A DNA stretch of 64,000 nucleotides from Mycoplasma marinum (GTDB taxonomy: Bacteria > Bacillota_I > Bacilli_A > Mycoplasmatales > Metamycoplasmataceae), in contig NZ_PSZO01000002.1 in assembly GCF_004335975.1 (NCBI RefSeq), forward strand, positions 1-64,000, written 5' to 3'. The notes below the pieces were generated by a model that made no database searches, was not told the DNA's origin, and saw only the letters and a program-made list of their open reading frames with translations. Positions 47,269-58,340 of the stretch are shown here, piece after piece. The first letter of the stretch is position 1. Each line of letters begins with the position of its first letter. The translations under genes and the position numbers were made by a program.

Positions 47269-47375
47269 GCACTTTTGCTTTACAGTTTGTATTTATATTA
47301 ATTTACTAACGCTTTGCATGTAAAAGAATAATAAATTTGTTTATCTATATCCATGTTTATTTACAATACTTTTTT

Positions 47376-47439
47376 TATAATTGAAGTCGTGTTATTTTTT
47401 TCACTCTTTAGAATTCAAAGACTTCAATATACTTATAAT
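47376..47439 (+). promoter_or_regulatory. Promoter region with inverted repeat upstream of the ABC exporter
   Basis: Two TATAAT boxes (47376-47381 and 47434-47439) flank or overlap a perfect 9-bp inverted repeat, ATTGAAGTC (47380-47388) and GACTTCAAT (47420-47428). The repeat could be an operator or an RNA stem. Confidence 0.4.
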
Positions 47440-47473
47440 TTAAACAGCAGACAATAGGAAGAGGGATAAAAGT

Positions 47474-48205
47474 ATGATATTAACAATTGAAAATATGAAA
47501 AAAGTTTATAAAACTCATTTTAGAAGTTTTTTAGCGCTTGATGACATTAATTTTGAAATTGAAGAAGGCCAAATATGAGGTTTATTAGGAAATAATGGTG
47601 CTGGAAAAACAACACTAATTAAATCAATAATAGGTGGACTAAATTTTGAAGGAACTATCTTAATTGATGGGCACAAGAACAATACTAGCCATGCAAAAGA
47701 AATAATTTCTTATATCCCAGAAAAGGCTACATTTCCACTTGGGTATAATGTCAAACAATATTTAATGGAAGTGGCCTTGCTTTCTAAGTTAGATAAAAAA
47801 ATAGCAATTAAGAGAATTGAACATTATTTAGAATACTTAGAGATAAAAGATTTGATTAAGAAGAAACCTAGAAAGCTTTCTTCAGGGCAACAAAAGAAGG
47901 TTATCTTAATACAAGCTTTACTTTCTAATCCTAAATTAATAATAATGGATGAACCAGTTGCAAACCTAGATCCAGAAACAAGATATAAATACTTCAAGAT
48001 GTTGAAAAAAATAAATAAAGATTATTCCATATCTATCCTGATTTCATCTCATATCTTGGCTGAGTTGGATAACTTTGTTGATGGTGTGATAATTCTTAAA
48101 AAAGGTAAGCTCATAACTCAAAAACTTATTAAAAAAGAACAAAGAATTTCTGAATTATATAACAAGGAATTAGGTATCAAGGAGGTGAATTTAACATATG
48201 AGTAA
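47474..48205 (+). CDS. ABC transporter ATPase (ABC-2 exporter type)
   Basis: A 243-residue ATPase: Walker A GNNGAGKTT at about residues 39-47, YIPEKATFPLGYNV (Q-loop region), signature LSSGQQKK, Walker B LIIMDEPVANLDPETR, and the H-loop SSHILAEL. It is monodomain and pairs with the next gene, overlapping it by 8 nt. Such pairs often export peptides, lipids or drugs; the substrate is unknown. SD-like GAGGGA lies upstream. Confidence 0.9.
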
Positions 48206-50156
48206 AATTTATAAGATTTATACAAAGTCATTATTAAAAGATAAGCTCTTTTGATTCCTTTCTCTTTTTAGTTTTATATGTGCATTAACTATTATTTTAA
48301 TAATACACAAGGTAACAAGAGTACACAATGGTGAAATTAAATCAGTTTACGATTCATATTTAGTGCAAGGCTTTACATATAATATTTCAGATAGTAAGAT
48401 GTTGATTTTTATAATTGCATTATTTATATTAGTAACCTGTTTTTCAATAATTGTTGCTTTTAAAGTTTTTGGAAGGGGTTGATCCAACATCCTTTTGATT
48501 AGTAAAGTTAAAAATCGGAAAGATATAATACTGGGTAAGATTTTTTCAATTATAACTGTATGTGCAATTTTCGCTTTATCTATATTCCTTGCTTTATTTG
48601 TTTCTTCTCTATTTAATGAAACAAACAAAAAAATAAATTTTGATATTTCAATTGCTTTTATAGTATTGCCAACACTATTTTTTATTGTTTTAACCTTTAC
48701 GTTAATATGTTCTATATTATTTTACTTATTAGGATTAGCTAAATCTGTATTCCCTGTTATTCTAATATTTGTATTATTGCCTGGCGTGAGTTTTATATTT
48801 CAAGCCTTAAATGGAGATTATAGAACTTCAGCTAACTCTATTGGTAACAATAGATACGTTGGTCTTAAATTCTTAAATAAAGACACGAAAGATTCGAACT
48901 TAGAAATTATCACAACTGATAAAAGAAGTTACGAAAAATTGATGAACTCTTCTCTATATAGAACCAATGTAAAACTTTCATACACTGATTTATTGAGTGC
49001 AACCATCTCTACAATGTTACCAAGTTCTATTTATTCAAAAAATAGCATTAAATATACTAACGGTTTTTATAATATTATCTCTCATTCTACATTTGAGAAA
49101 GTGGGGAAACCTATTGATTTTGCCAATATTAATATTTTGAAAAAGAATCAAACAAAAGCTGAACAATTTGCACTATTAACAAACAACAAAGAGATTCCCT
49201 CTCTTTCTTCACTTAGTCAAAGTCTTATTTACCAAGAAAATTATGGCGATAAATTTAGAGAATTAGGCGAAGAAATAAAAATGCCTGCAAATGCCCTAAG
49301 TAACGAAGAACTTGTCAATAAAATGTCTGGTATTATTGCCAAAATTAAAGGGATTAATCAATTAGATTGAAGCAATTTGCCAATCTTATTTAATCTACTT
49401 ATGACCCCTATAAAAGGAGATATGTCACCGAACTTCATGTTGGCTATAAAAACCGTTGAGGATAAAAAGAAATATATGACTAAATTTTATGCAAATAGCA
49501 TTTTTAATCCAAGTGAAAAACCAAATATAGATTGAAATAAAGTTTCATTTAAAAAGACTAAATCAAACGGTAAAACAAAATTCATCTTAACAAATGAAAC
49601 AAATAAAGAAATAAAATTTGTGGAATATGATGATAAAAAACTACTCATCAACGAGGATACCCTAATGGGAACTACAAACGCAGAAGAACTACTTAGTTTA
49701 CTTATTTATTCTAACTTCGTAAGTCATAGAAAAAACGGATTAAACAAAATCAAAACTACTTATAATAAATTAGATTTACCAATAATTTCAAATATCAATC
49801 GAATCCCAAGAGAATTTGATTATAAAACCGGAAAAATAATTGATAAAAATCCAAAAGTAGATAAACACTTTACTTCAGGTGATGGAGGTCCGATTAATTC
49901 AAATGTAAAAACTAAAGGGCCCAACTATAAACCAATGGTTAAAACAACACAGGGTCCTGAACCCAAAATTATCACATACCCTTCTTTAACACTTGTTTCT
50001 AAAGAACAACTGAATAAACTACATGATCTAAACTCTTATAAGTTAACAAATTCGTATCCGCCTATTTGATATGGTTGACTATTCTTATTTTCAATATCTT
50101 TACTTTGTTTTGCATCATTAGTTGCAATATCAAGAAAAAGAGAAATAAAGGACTAA
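48198..50156 (+). CDS. ABC exporter permease with a large extracytoplasmic domain
   Basis: A 652-residue permease. One helix lies near residues 20-38, then four to five further helices to about residue 200. About 400 hydrophilic residues follow (about 205-620), then a last helix (LFLFSISLLCFASLVA) and a basic end. SD GGAGGTG is 10 nt before the ATG, inside the ATPase gene. UGA is Trp at several sites. No family recognised beyond ABC-2-like topology. Confidence 0.75.
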
Positions 50157-50365
50157 AAAACCAACGTTTTAATTACAAAGGAATATAAAATAAATTAGAA
50201 TGAAAAAACTTTTATTGGTACACAAGTCTTATAACAAAATTGAAAGCGTAACTCTTATAGTTAGTTAGACTTATACTCATGTTATCTTGTCAATTATTTT
50301 AAATCACTAATTGGTATTTACCAATTTATCAAACATTTATTTTTTTAAAATTTAACCCATAAATG

Positions 50366-50371
50366 TATAAT
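50366..50371 (+). promoter_or_regulatory. -10 box, predicted leaderless
   Basis: TATAAT 6 nt before the ATG at 50378. Confidence 0.55.
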
Positions 50372-50377
50372 TTCTTT

Positions 50378-51604
50378 ATGAAAAATATAAAATTTGCAAA
50401 ATCAGAAGAGAAAAAATGAACTAAGAATAAAAAGAATAAAGTATTCTTAGGTATTTTTCTTGGTTTGATTTTCATAACTATACTTATGAAAGTTCTAGTT
50501 ACAATTTTATGGGATATTGGTTATTACAATGGACACACACATTTATGATATTGAAAAGATAAAGACGTTATGGAAATACTTGAAAAATCTAAATGAGGTA
50601 GCGATAGAATTTCTGGCCCAGACATAAAACAAGAGTTAGCTAGAAGGGCGTTAACACATCCATATTTCTTTTGATCTTTGACTCAATTCACATGACAAAC
50701 AACGTTAATAGTGACATTTGTAATCATTCTAAGATTCTTTATGTATGATGATAAAATTCCTAAGTGATTAAGCTGAACTCACTCACAAAAAACACTATCA
50801 CTTGTTACAATGTACGATGTTATTGTATGTATTGTGTTTTGGAGTGCTTTAGCTAAAACATTTTCAATTGATAGAGGTTCTAGTGATGAATTAATGAACT
50901 TCTTGATAAGTGCCTCCACAATATTGGTGCATGCTGTAATACCAGCAATTATGGTAATCTACTCTTTAATAAGTCTTCTATTCTTATCTGAAGCATCAAG
51001 ACTTAAAAGAAAATTTGTTTTTACAGCAATGATTTATCCAATAATATATATTATCTTTTATATAATTATGGCCGCAGTCTGAAAGGATCCATATCCAGTT
51101 TCAAATATTTCATCGAAAGAAAGTTTTGCAGATGTATGAATTGCATTCCTAAGTTTAATGGGAATATTCATTGGAATTATGGGTATGTCCTATTCACATA
51201 ATTATCTTTTATTCAAATTTAATAAACAATATAGATATGAGCGAGATTACGAAATAACATTAGAGATAAAACATAAAATAGAAAAATATGATTTTAAAAT
51301 AGAAAAAATTGAAGAAAATTTAGAGGAAATTAAAAATCCGACAATAATAAAAAGACAAAAATTGAAAATTTTAAAATATAAAATATCAAAAGAAAAATTA
51401 ATTGCTTCTTTAGAAAAACAAGAAATTAAAGTTAAGAAATCACACTCTAAATATGTAGATGATACTAATAAAAAAAATAATACAAAAACAATAAAATTAA
51501 AAACAAAAAATGTTAAAAATAATACAAAACCAAAAAAGAAAGATAAAGCTAATAAACCTAAAAAGAAAGATAAAGATACCAAATCCAAAAAGAAAGTAAG
51601 GTAA
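50378..51604 (+). CDS. Polytopic membrane protein, Pr6Pr-like paralogue 3 with Lys-rich tail
   Basis: A 408-residue protein. The N-terminal membrane part shares motifs with the genes at 42758 and 43630: FTWQTTLIVTFVIILRF, VFWSALAK, TILVHAVIPAIM and MIYPIIYIIFYI. The C-terminal about 120 residues are a charged coiled coil followed by a run of PKKKDK-like repeats. No SD; TATAAT 6 nt upstream. The basic tail suggests an interaction with membrane or nucleic acid, unproven. Confidence 0.7.
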
Positions 51605-51666
51605 CCCCTTATTTTCTTTTTATCTTTTTAAATATGATATTATTGTTTTATAAGGAAACTAATTCA

Positions 51667-52377
51667 ATGACAAAAATAAACTTTACATGACAATTTTGAA
51701 TAAGTACCATACTATGGATTTTACTATCTGTTTTAAGCATTTCACATTTATGATACCTAGAAAACTATGATGGACACACATTTACAATAAATATAATTCG
51801 ATCAACCAAAAGTCTTATATTGCCAGTACTTTTATCTATTTTTATTATTAACCGTTTTAAGAAGTGAAAAAGAGAATATTGATTAATTATATTTGCTTTG
51901 CTTTTTGCATTTATTGGAGATGTATTGTTGATAGAATGGACTCAAAGTGATGCATTATTTTTAGGTGGATTAGCTGCATTTTTAATAGGTCATATTTTCT
52001 CTATAATTTATATTTTCAAGAATAGCAATTTTAAAAAGAATAAATATAAGTGAATAGTTACATTACCTTTTATATTTGTGCCCTTTGTTATTTGACAAAT
52101 CTCAACATTAGATTCTGTCTTAATAGCCATCGCAATATTCTTCTATTCTTTAATGCTTTGTACTTTATTAGGGTTATCATTAACTTTGATATTCACCAAA
52201 GAAAGCATAGTCTATACATTAGCAATTATAGGTTCATCATTATTTGTAATTAGCGACATGATTTTAGGTTTAAAAACTTTTAAACATATACAATTCCCAG
52301 CAACAACGGTTATGTGAACTTATATATGTGCTCAAGTATTTTTAACTTTATTTTATTTAAGATCTTCAAAAAATTAA
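51667..52377 (+). CDS. YhhN-family membrane protein (lysoplasmalogenase-like)
   Basis: A 236-residue protein with about eight helices. It contains IFALLFAFIGDVLLI (the family's GD motif), LGGLAAFLIGHIFSI (A.F..GH), VISDMILGLKTF and a last helix ending LFYLRSSKN. These match the YhhN/TMEM86 family, where mammalian members cleave lysoplasmalogens. A weak SD (AAGGA) lies 10 nt before the ATG. Function here is inferred from family only. Confidence 0.75.
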
Positions 52378-52474
52378 CTGATAGTTTTAAATTTATTTAT
52401 ACCTTGGAATAATTTTTTTAATCCATTAATACAGTATTTTTTTATTTTTAAGAATAAGAGATAAGGATAATATT

Positions 52475-52497
52475 AAAAATAACCCACCGGGTTATTA
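52475..52497 (-). terminator. Terminator after the coiled-coil lipoprotein locus
   Basis: Minus-strand hairpin AATAACCC-GGT-GGGTTATT followed by TTTAAT, right after the stop of the downstream frame. Confidence 0.8.
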
Positions 52498-52895
52498 ATA
52501 AATTTTAATTGCTTGTGTATTATTTTTAGTTCTTGGAGTATTAGGTTGGTTGTTGAAAAACTCTTCATTCCTTGCTTTTATCTTTTCTAATGTTTCATTA
52601 TTATTCTTGATATCATCATTCTTATTAGAAATTAATTTTGTAATATCTTCAATTTTCATTTTCTTTAAATCTATTACATTTTTACCAATTAACTTTGAAA
52701 TATCGCTAATCTCTTTTTCTTTTTTCTCATTTATAATTTTTATTTCATTGTTCAATCTCTGAAGCTCACCTTGTGTTGTGGAATGTTTACTATCTAATGA
52801 TTTAATTTTATTATTCAAATCTTTAATTTTATTATTGCTAGCAACTATCTTAGAAATTATTGAATTAATCAATTGCTGTTGTTTTTTTAATTTCA
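52495..52895 (-). pseudogene. Out-of-frame 3' part of the coiled-coil lipoprotein
   Basis: About 130 codons in another frame continue the same coiled-coil pattern (QQLINSIISKIVASNNKIKD onward) up to the natural stop and terminator. The frame switch falls on the run of seven A (52888-52882). Removing one A joins it to the upstream frame. An ATG exists at 52902, but it has no SD and the terminator follows this frame, not the upstream one. Confidence 0.6.
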
Positions 52896-54022
52896 ATCGC
52901 ATCTTTAGATTTACTTAATTTTTTAAATTCATCATGTAAAATGATCTTATCGTCTTTTATTTTCTTGATGTTTTCTTTTGTTTCTATAATTTTTTTACTT
53001 TTTTCATTAATTTTTTCGATTATATCCTTAATTAATTTAGATAATTTTTCACTATCTTCTATTGCCTTTTTGTATTCACCTTTTGCACCTTCATTACCTG
53101 AAAAACCACTAACTATTATTCCCTTTAAAACTCATTCATTTTTTAATTTTTCTTGAATTTTATTTTTAGACTTAATTTTATTTTCAAAATCAATAATTTT
53201 TTTGGTCATTTCATTGAAAATAACACTGTCTTTAGACTTATCTCTATCTGCTTTAATTTTTTTAAGCATAGCATTTAATTCTTTTAATGTCTTCTCATTT
53301 TTTTTCAATATAATTTCTGCATTTTTTTGTTCAAGCATTGCTTTTTCCAAGAATATTTTTTTCACTTTTATTTTATCCCTAGATTTTTCTTCTTCTTTTA
53401 TCTTATCTTTTTTACTTGAATCTAATTTGGTAAAATCAATTTCAAGTGTATTTAATTTAGACTCTAGATTTGAAATTTTAGTTGCATTATTTTTTATAGA
53501 AACTAAAACTAATGATATTTGCTTTTCAATACTATCAATATTTTTATTCATTTCACTAAATTTTATTTTAGCTTTCAAAAGATCTGCACTATCATTTTTA
53601 ACATCATTTTTTTTGCTATTGAAAACTTTCTCAATAGCCAATCTATCTGTATTCATTTTCGCTAACTTTTCATTCAATGAATTTAGTATTTTTTGCATAC
53701 TTTCTTTATTTTTATAACTTTCCTCAAATTCTTGTAATAACTCAACGCTTTTTCTTAGTTTAATCAGCATTTCTTTAGCTCTTACTTCATTTTCAAGTTT
53801 TTGCTTCAAAGTACCAAATTGTTCTTTGATTTGTGATGGTTCAGGTTGTTTTGAATCAACTTTTTTTGACTTAATATTTTCAGAACTATTAGACTTTAGA
53901 GTTTCTCCAGAATCCTTATTAGAACCACATGAAGCAACAACAACAACTGGAACTGCAACAGAAGTTAATGACGCTAAACTTATAAGCATTGTCTTTGAAA
54001 TATCTTTACTTTTGTTTCTCAT
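52865..54022 (-). CDS. Coiled-coil lipoprotein, frame ends early at an A7 tract
   Basis: A 385-residue lipoprotein as read. The signal peptide has lipobox VVASC (Cys32). Long heptad-rich Lys/Glu/Ile/Leu segments predict an extended coiled coil. Start 54022 (MRNKSKDI) has SD GAAGG; a TTG 15 nt upstream is rejected. The frame closes soon after a run of seven A. With six A it would continue another 128 codons to the stop at 52495, giving 513 residues. Either a phase-variable tract, a mutation or a sequence error. A surface role is inferred. Confidence 0.75.
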
Positions 54023-54155
54023 TTTTATACCTTCCAATTCATTTTTTTCTTTTATGTATTTTTACTTGTATTTTACATTTTAATTCTTTATAAAATTATT
54101 TTAACACAAAAAAATAAAAAGAGTATTTATTGTATTAAAAAAATGATAAAACAAC

Positions 54156-54161
54156 TATAAT
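54156..54161 (+). promoter_or_regulatory. -10 box for lplA, predicted leaderless
   Basis: TATAAT 6 nt before the ATG at 54168. Confidence 0.6.
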
Positions 54162-54167
54162 TTATAT

Positions 54168-55148
54168 ATGAAAATATATTTATCAAAATCAAATAATCCA
54201 TATTTAAATCAAGCATTAGAATATGAATTAGCAAAAAATAATAAGGGTGCGGATAAAATTTTATTCTTATGATTAAATAAAAACGCAATCATTATTGGAA
54301 GAAATCAAAACATTTTTAACGAGGTAAATGAAATGTTTGTAAAAGAGAAAGAAATAAAAATATCAAGAAGATATTCAGGCGGAGGAGCTGTATATCATGA
54401 TCTGGGAAATATTTTATTCTCAAATATTAGTCAAAAGGATGACACAAAATCATATGAAAAATTCTTAGAACCAATAATTTCATTCCTTAGAACACTAGGA
54501 ATCAATGCAAAATTCCAGGGAAGAAATGATGTTTTAATAGATGATATGAAGATTTCGGGTAACGCACAATTTTTATTGGGTGATCAATTAGTAACACATG
54601 GAACTTTATTGTTTGATGCTGATTTAAGTGTTTTAAATAAAGCACTGCTAAGCAATAAACATAAATTAAAATCTAAAGGAATAAAATCCAACAGAATGAG
54701 AGTTACAAACATAAAAGAGCATTTATCTTCTCCAATGGATTCAACAGAATTTATAAATAAACTTATTGAATTCTTTGTTGAAAATAACGAAGGTGAAATA
54801 TTAGATATACCAACTGAAATACATGAAAAAGCTCTTAATTTATCACAAGAGATCATGAAAAAAGAATGGATATTTAATAAATCCCCAAGTGCTTCACTAA
54901 AAAATGAGAGAAAATTACCAGGTGGGAATATTTCAATATTTTTCGATGTAATAAAGGGTAATATAAAAAATATGGAAATTAGAGGGGACTTCCTTTCTAA
55001 AAAAGACATAACAGAAGTGGGGACTTTACTAGAAAATCAAGAATACTCAAGAGATACTGTTGAAGCAATACTAGAAAATATTAATTTAACAGATTATTTA
55101 GGGACAATTACACAAGAAGAATTTATAGATTTATTAATGGGAGAGTAA
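54168..55148 (+). CDS. lplA: Lipoate-protein ligase A
   Basis: A 326-residue ligase that adenylates free lipoate and attaches it to lipoyl domains. Motifs: IIIGRNQNIFNEV, RRYSGGGAVYHDLGNILFS (about 67-85), GRNDVLIDDMKISGNAQFL and HGTLLFDADLSVL. The C-terminal accessory domain is present. Target in this window: the lipoyl domain of PdhD. No SD; TATAAT 6 nt upstream. Confidence 0.96.
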
Positions 55149-55150
55149 TT

Positions 55151-55906
55151 GTGGATGATAAATTAAATGAAATTAAAGGTAATGGAAGCCACAAAGTGCT
55201 TTTTTTACATGGGTTTAATTCAAATAAAAAATTTGTTTTTCCTTTAGTAAGTAAGCATAGAGAATATAGTATATTGTCTTTTGATTTTCCAACAAAAACT
55301 ACAGAGGAATTTAATTATAATTACGCAACCATAGAATCATTTACATTATTTGCACAAAATATAATAGATACAATTAATGAACCATTCACTATTGTAGGCC
55401 ACTCATTAGGAGGAGCAATTGCGATGGGTCTAAAAAGTAAATTTATTAAAAATAAAATATTACTTTGCCCATTAAATCCATTTTCTGAAACTGAGAGAGT
55501 CAAAGATTGGTTATTACCCAATGACATGAAACAATCTTTAGAATCTATTTCTTCTCTTTTTAATGGTTTAAATAAAGAATTATCAAATAATTTAGATTTC
55601 ATTTCTTCTACATTTTTACGTGATATAAATACTAAAAGAGGCTGATATCAAAAAATGGTTTTAGAAGAAATTTGCAATCCTTTATACATAAAATCAAATC
55701 TTTATGAAACTTATAAGAATAATGAAAATAAAACATTACTAATACAAGGTGATAAGGATTTATTTATTAAAAATGAATCATCAAAAAATACTTCAAGAGA
55801 ATTTAATTTTGGTTACTTAGAATTAAAAAACGCAGGGCATTCGCTATTACATGAAAAACCAACTGAAATTAATGAATTACTGAATAAAATAGTTGCAAAT
55901 GAATAA
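55151..55906 (+). CDS. Alpha/beta hydrolase
   Basis: A 251-residue serine hydrolase: LFLHGFNSNKK (oxyanion region), nucleophile elbow GHSLGGA, acid in LIQGDKDLF and His in NAGHSLLHEKP, so the catalytic triad is complete. The start is GTG at 55151, 2 nt after the lplA stop, with GGGAGAG as SD. Substrate unknown; the link to lplA is by position only. Confidence 0.9.
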
Positions 55907-55936
55907 AAACATTAATCACATATAAAGTAGACTTTT

Positions 55937-55965
55937 AAACTCTTGCTTCGGCAAGAGTTTTTAAT
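55937..55965 (+). terminator. Terminator after lplA-hydrolase
   Basis: Hairpin AAACTCTTGC, loop TTCG, GCAAGAGTTT followed by TTAATT: a 10-bp perfect stem. Confidence 0.9.
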
Positions 55966-56416
55966 TATTCAAAGTATTTGCTAGTACAACTGAAAATTGT
56001 TCTATCAATAATTGATTTAAGTTTAAATAGAAATATTCATCTTCTCTATTGTCTAAAGATAATATATTATCCTACCCATTAGTAATATTCTCTTCTAAAA
56101 CCAACACCTTTCAGATTTATAAGTAATTTTCTTATTTTTATAGTAACGATGATTGGAAAACCAAAAAAAGATGGTTTTAAGAGTTTGTAAATTAAGGTCA
56201 ATTTGCCTCTTGTGAGTCCCTTGCAATCTTTTTTATTCTTTTACCTACTATTGGTTTTTTACATAATATGCTTTTAATTACACTTTTATTGATCTCTTTT
56301 CTCTTTTGAAGTTATTACTACACCCTCAATTTTTGTATGTATTATCAAAATACACTCAAATAAATTAAGGTTTTTTAAAAGTAGTCATTCATTTCTTTAT
56401 GGTTAATTATTTAGAT
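55966..56416. other. AT-rich intergenic region, no gene recognised
   Basis: About 450 nt between convergent transcripts. Minus-strand reading shows short protein-like stretches broken by stops, possibly an old decayed gene. No repeat, RNA or intact frame is supported. Confidence 0.45.
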
Positions 56417-56468
56417 GCAAAAAAAATGAACACCTTTGTTTTGGAGTCCATTTTATCTTTTGTGTTCA
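56417..56468 (-). terminator. Probable terminator after pdhD
   Basis: Minus strand: TGAACAC and GTGTTCA form a 7-bp stem around a 28-nt loop, followed by T8, just past the pdhD stop. The large loop lowers certainty. Confidence 0.55.
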
Positions 56469-56489
56469 ATTAAATATTGACACTTTTAT

Positions 56490-58328
56490 CTATTTTTTAC
56501 TTTTTTCTAATTCTAGAACAGCTTTTCTAGCTGTTTCTCAAATAATTTCTGATACTGTTGGATGTGGGTGAATTGTATTAGCAATTTCATTCACAGTCAT
56601 TTCAGAATCGATTGCAACAGTTATTTCAGTAATCATATCAGTAGAATGTTTACCAACTAAGTGAGCACCAATGATTTCACCATATTCTTTATCAACTATC
56701 ATTTTAATAAATCCTCGTGAATCTCCATCAGCTAATGCTTTACCTATTGTCATCATAGATCCTTTAATAATAAAGTAATCTCTTTTACCCTCTTTTGCTT
56801 GTTGTTCTGTTAAACCAACACTAGCAACTTCTGGGTGTGTGTAGATACATGCAGGAATTGTATTAGCATTAATTGGTGATGTAGGTTTTCCAACTATGTG
56901 CCTTGCAGCAATAATCGCGTGTTTATAAGCAACGTGAGCCAACATAGCTTGACCAGTTACATCTCCAATTCCATAAACTTTATCAACATTTGTTCTACTT
57001 TTATAATCAACTTCAAGATTTTTTCTTTCCCCTAATTTGATACCAACTTCTTCTAGACCATTTGTTAAAGGTTTTCTACCAACAGATTCAAGAACTAAAT
57101 CAGAACTGATTTTTTGTTCTTTTCCATCTAATTCATATACAACACTTCCACCAGCGAATTTTTTAACATTAACATTAGTTAATATTTCAACACCTGATTT
57201 TTTAAGTTCTTTTGTAAGTTCTTTAATTATATCTTTATCAAGTATGTTTAGAATTTTATCTAAGTTTTGCAAAATAGTAACTTTAACACCATTAGCTGCA
57301 AATAATTGTGCAAATTCAACACCAATTACTCCTCCACCAATAATTGTTATAGTTTTAGGTAATTTTTTAAGATTTATCGCTTCTTTTGAAGTAATAACTT
57401 TTCCTTTTTTATACCCTTCTTCGAAACCTTCAAGAGGTAGCCTATTAGCAACAGAACCAGTTGCAATTATTATGTTTTCACCTTTATAAACTTTTCCATC
57501 AATTTCAATTGAGTGAGCACCAACAAATTTAGCTTCACCAAAAATTGTTTTAGCATTATTTGCCTTCATTAACATTTGTACACCACTTGTTAATTTTTTA
57601 ACTACTTCCATTTTTCTTTTTTGCATAGCAACTCAATCAGGTGCTAAATCGTGAATATTACCTTTGATTCCATATTTTTCTAATTGTTGTGCATATTCAT
57701 AAACTTCTATTGATTTAAGTAAAGTTTTTGTTGGTATACATCCAACATTTAAACATACTCCACCTCAAAATTCTTTTTCTACAATCAAAGTTTTTTTACC
57801 ATGTTTAGCAACTTCTTCAGCAGCTAGATAACCACCAGGACCAGAACCAACAACAATAACATCGAATTCTTCTTCAATTTTACCTTTGTATTCTTTACCT
57901 TTTTCACCTTTATATGAAGAAGTTGATTTTGTAACTTCTTCTTTATTTTCTACAGGTTTTTTATTTGATTTCGTCTTTTTAAAGCTATCAAATGAAAATA
58001 AATCATTAGACACTTCAATAGAACCTACAACACTTGCAGCTTCTTGTGGTTTTTCTTCTTCAACTTCTTTTTCTTCTTTTTGGTTAGATGTCGCTCCATC
58101 TTCAATATAAAAAGTTTCATCTCCAACGTGTACTGTTTCTTCCTCTTTTATTAAAATTTTAGTTACTTTACCAGATGTAGGTGAAGGAATATCAGATGTC
58201 ATCTTATCAGTTTCAACTGAAAATAATGAATCACCTTCCTTGACTTCATCTCCTACTTTAACGTAAATTTCCCCAACTAATCCTTCGTGTAATCCTTCTC
58301 CGATATCGGCGAATTTAAATTTATACAT
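56490..58328 (-). CDS. pdhD: Dihydrolipoamide dehydrogenase (E3) with N-terminal lipoyl domain
   Basis: A 612-residue E3 of the pyruvate dehydrogenase complex. Residues 1-about 78 are a lipoyl domain with the DKM lysine (SVETDKMTSDI). A charged linker (about 80-155) follows. Then comes the flavoprotein: VVGSGPGGYLAAE (FAD), redox disulfide GGVCLNVGCIPTK, NAD site TIIGGGVIGVEFAQ, YGIGDVTG and active-site HPHPTVSE. It reoxidises dihydrolipoamide with NAD+. Last gene of nox-pdhABCD. Confidence 0.97.
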
Positions 58329-58340
58329 TTCTTCTCCTCT

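Noticed and set aside
52902-52902. ATG at 52902 as start of a separate gene for the downstream coiled coil
   Set aside because: No SD and no TATAAT; the heptad pattern runs on from the upstream frame, so a frameshift of one gene is more likely.
52550-54083. Plus-strand hydrophobic Phe/Ser/Leu-rich frames
   Set aside because: They are antisense shadows of the Lys/Glu-rich coiled-coil lipoprotein; no start signals.
56417-56468. Inverted repeat taken at first for an insertion-sequence end
   Set aside because: It sits just past the pdhD stop with a T8 run, so a terminator is simpler, and no transposase or partner repeat is present.
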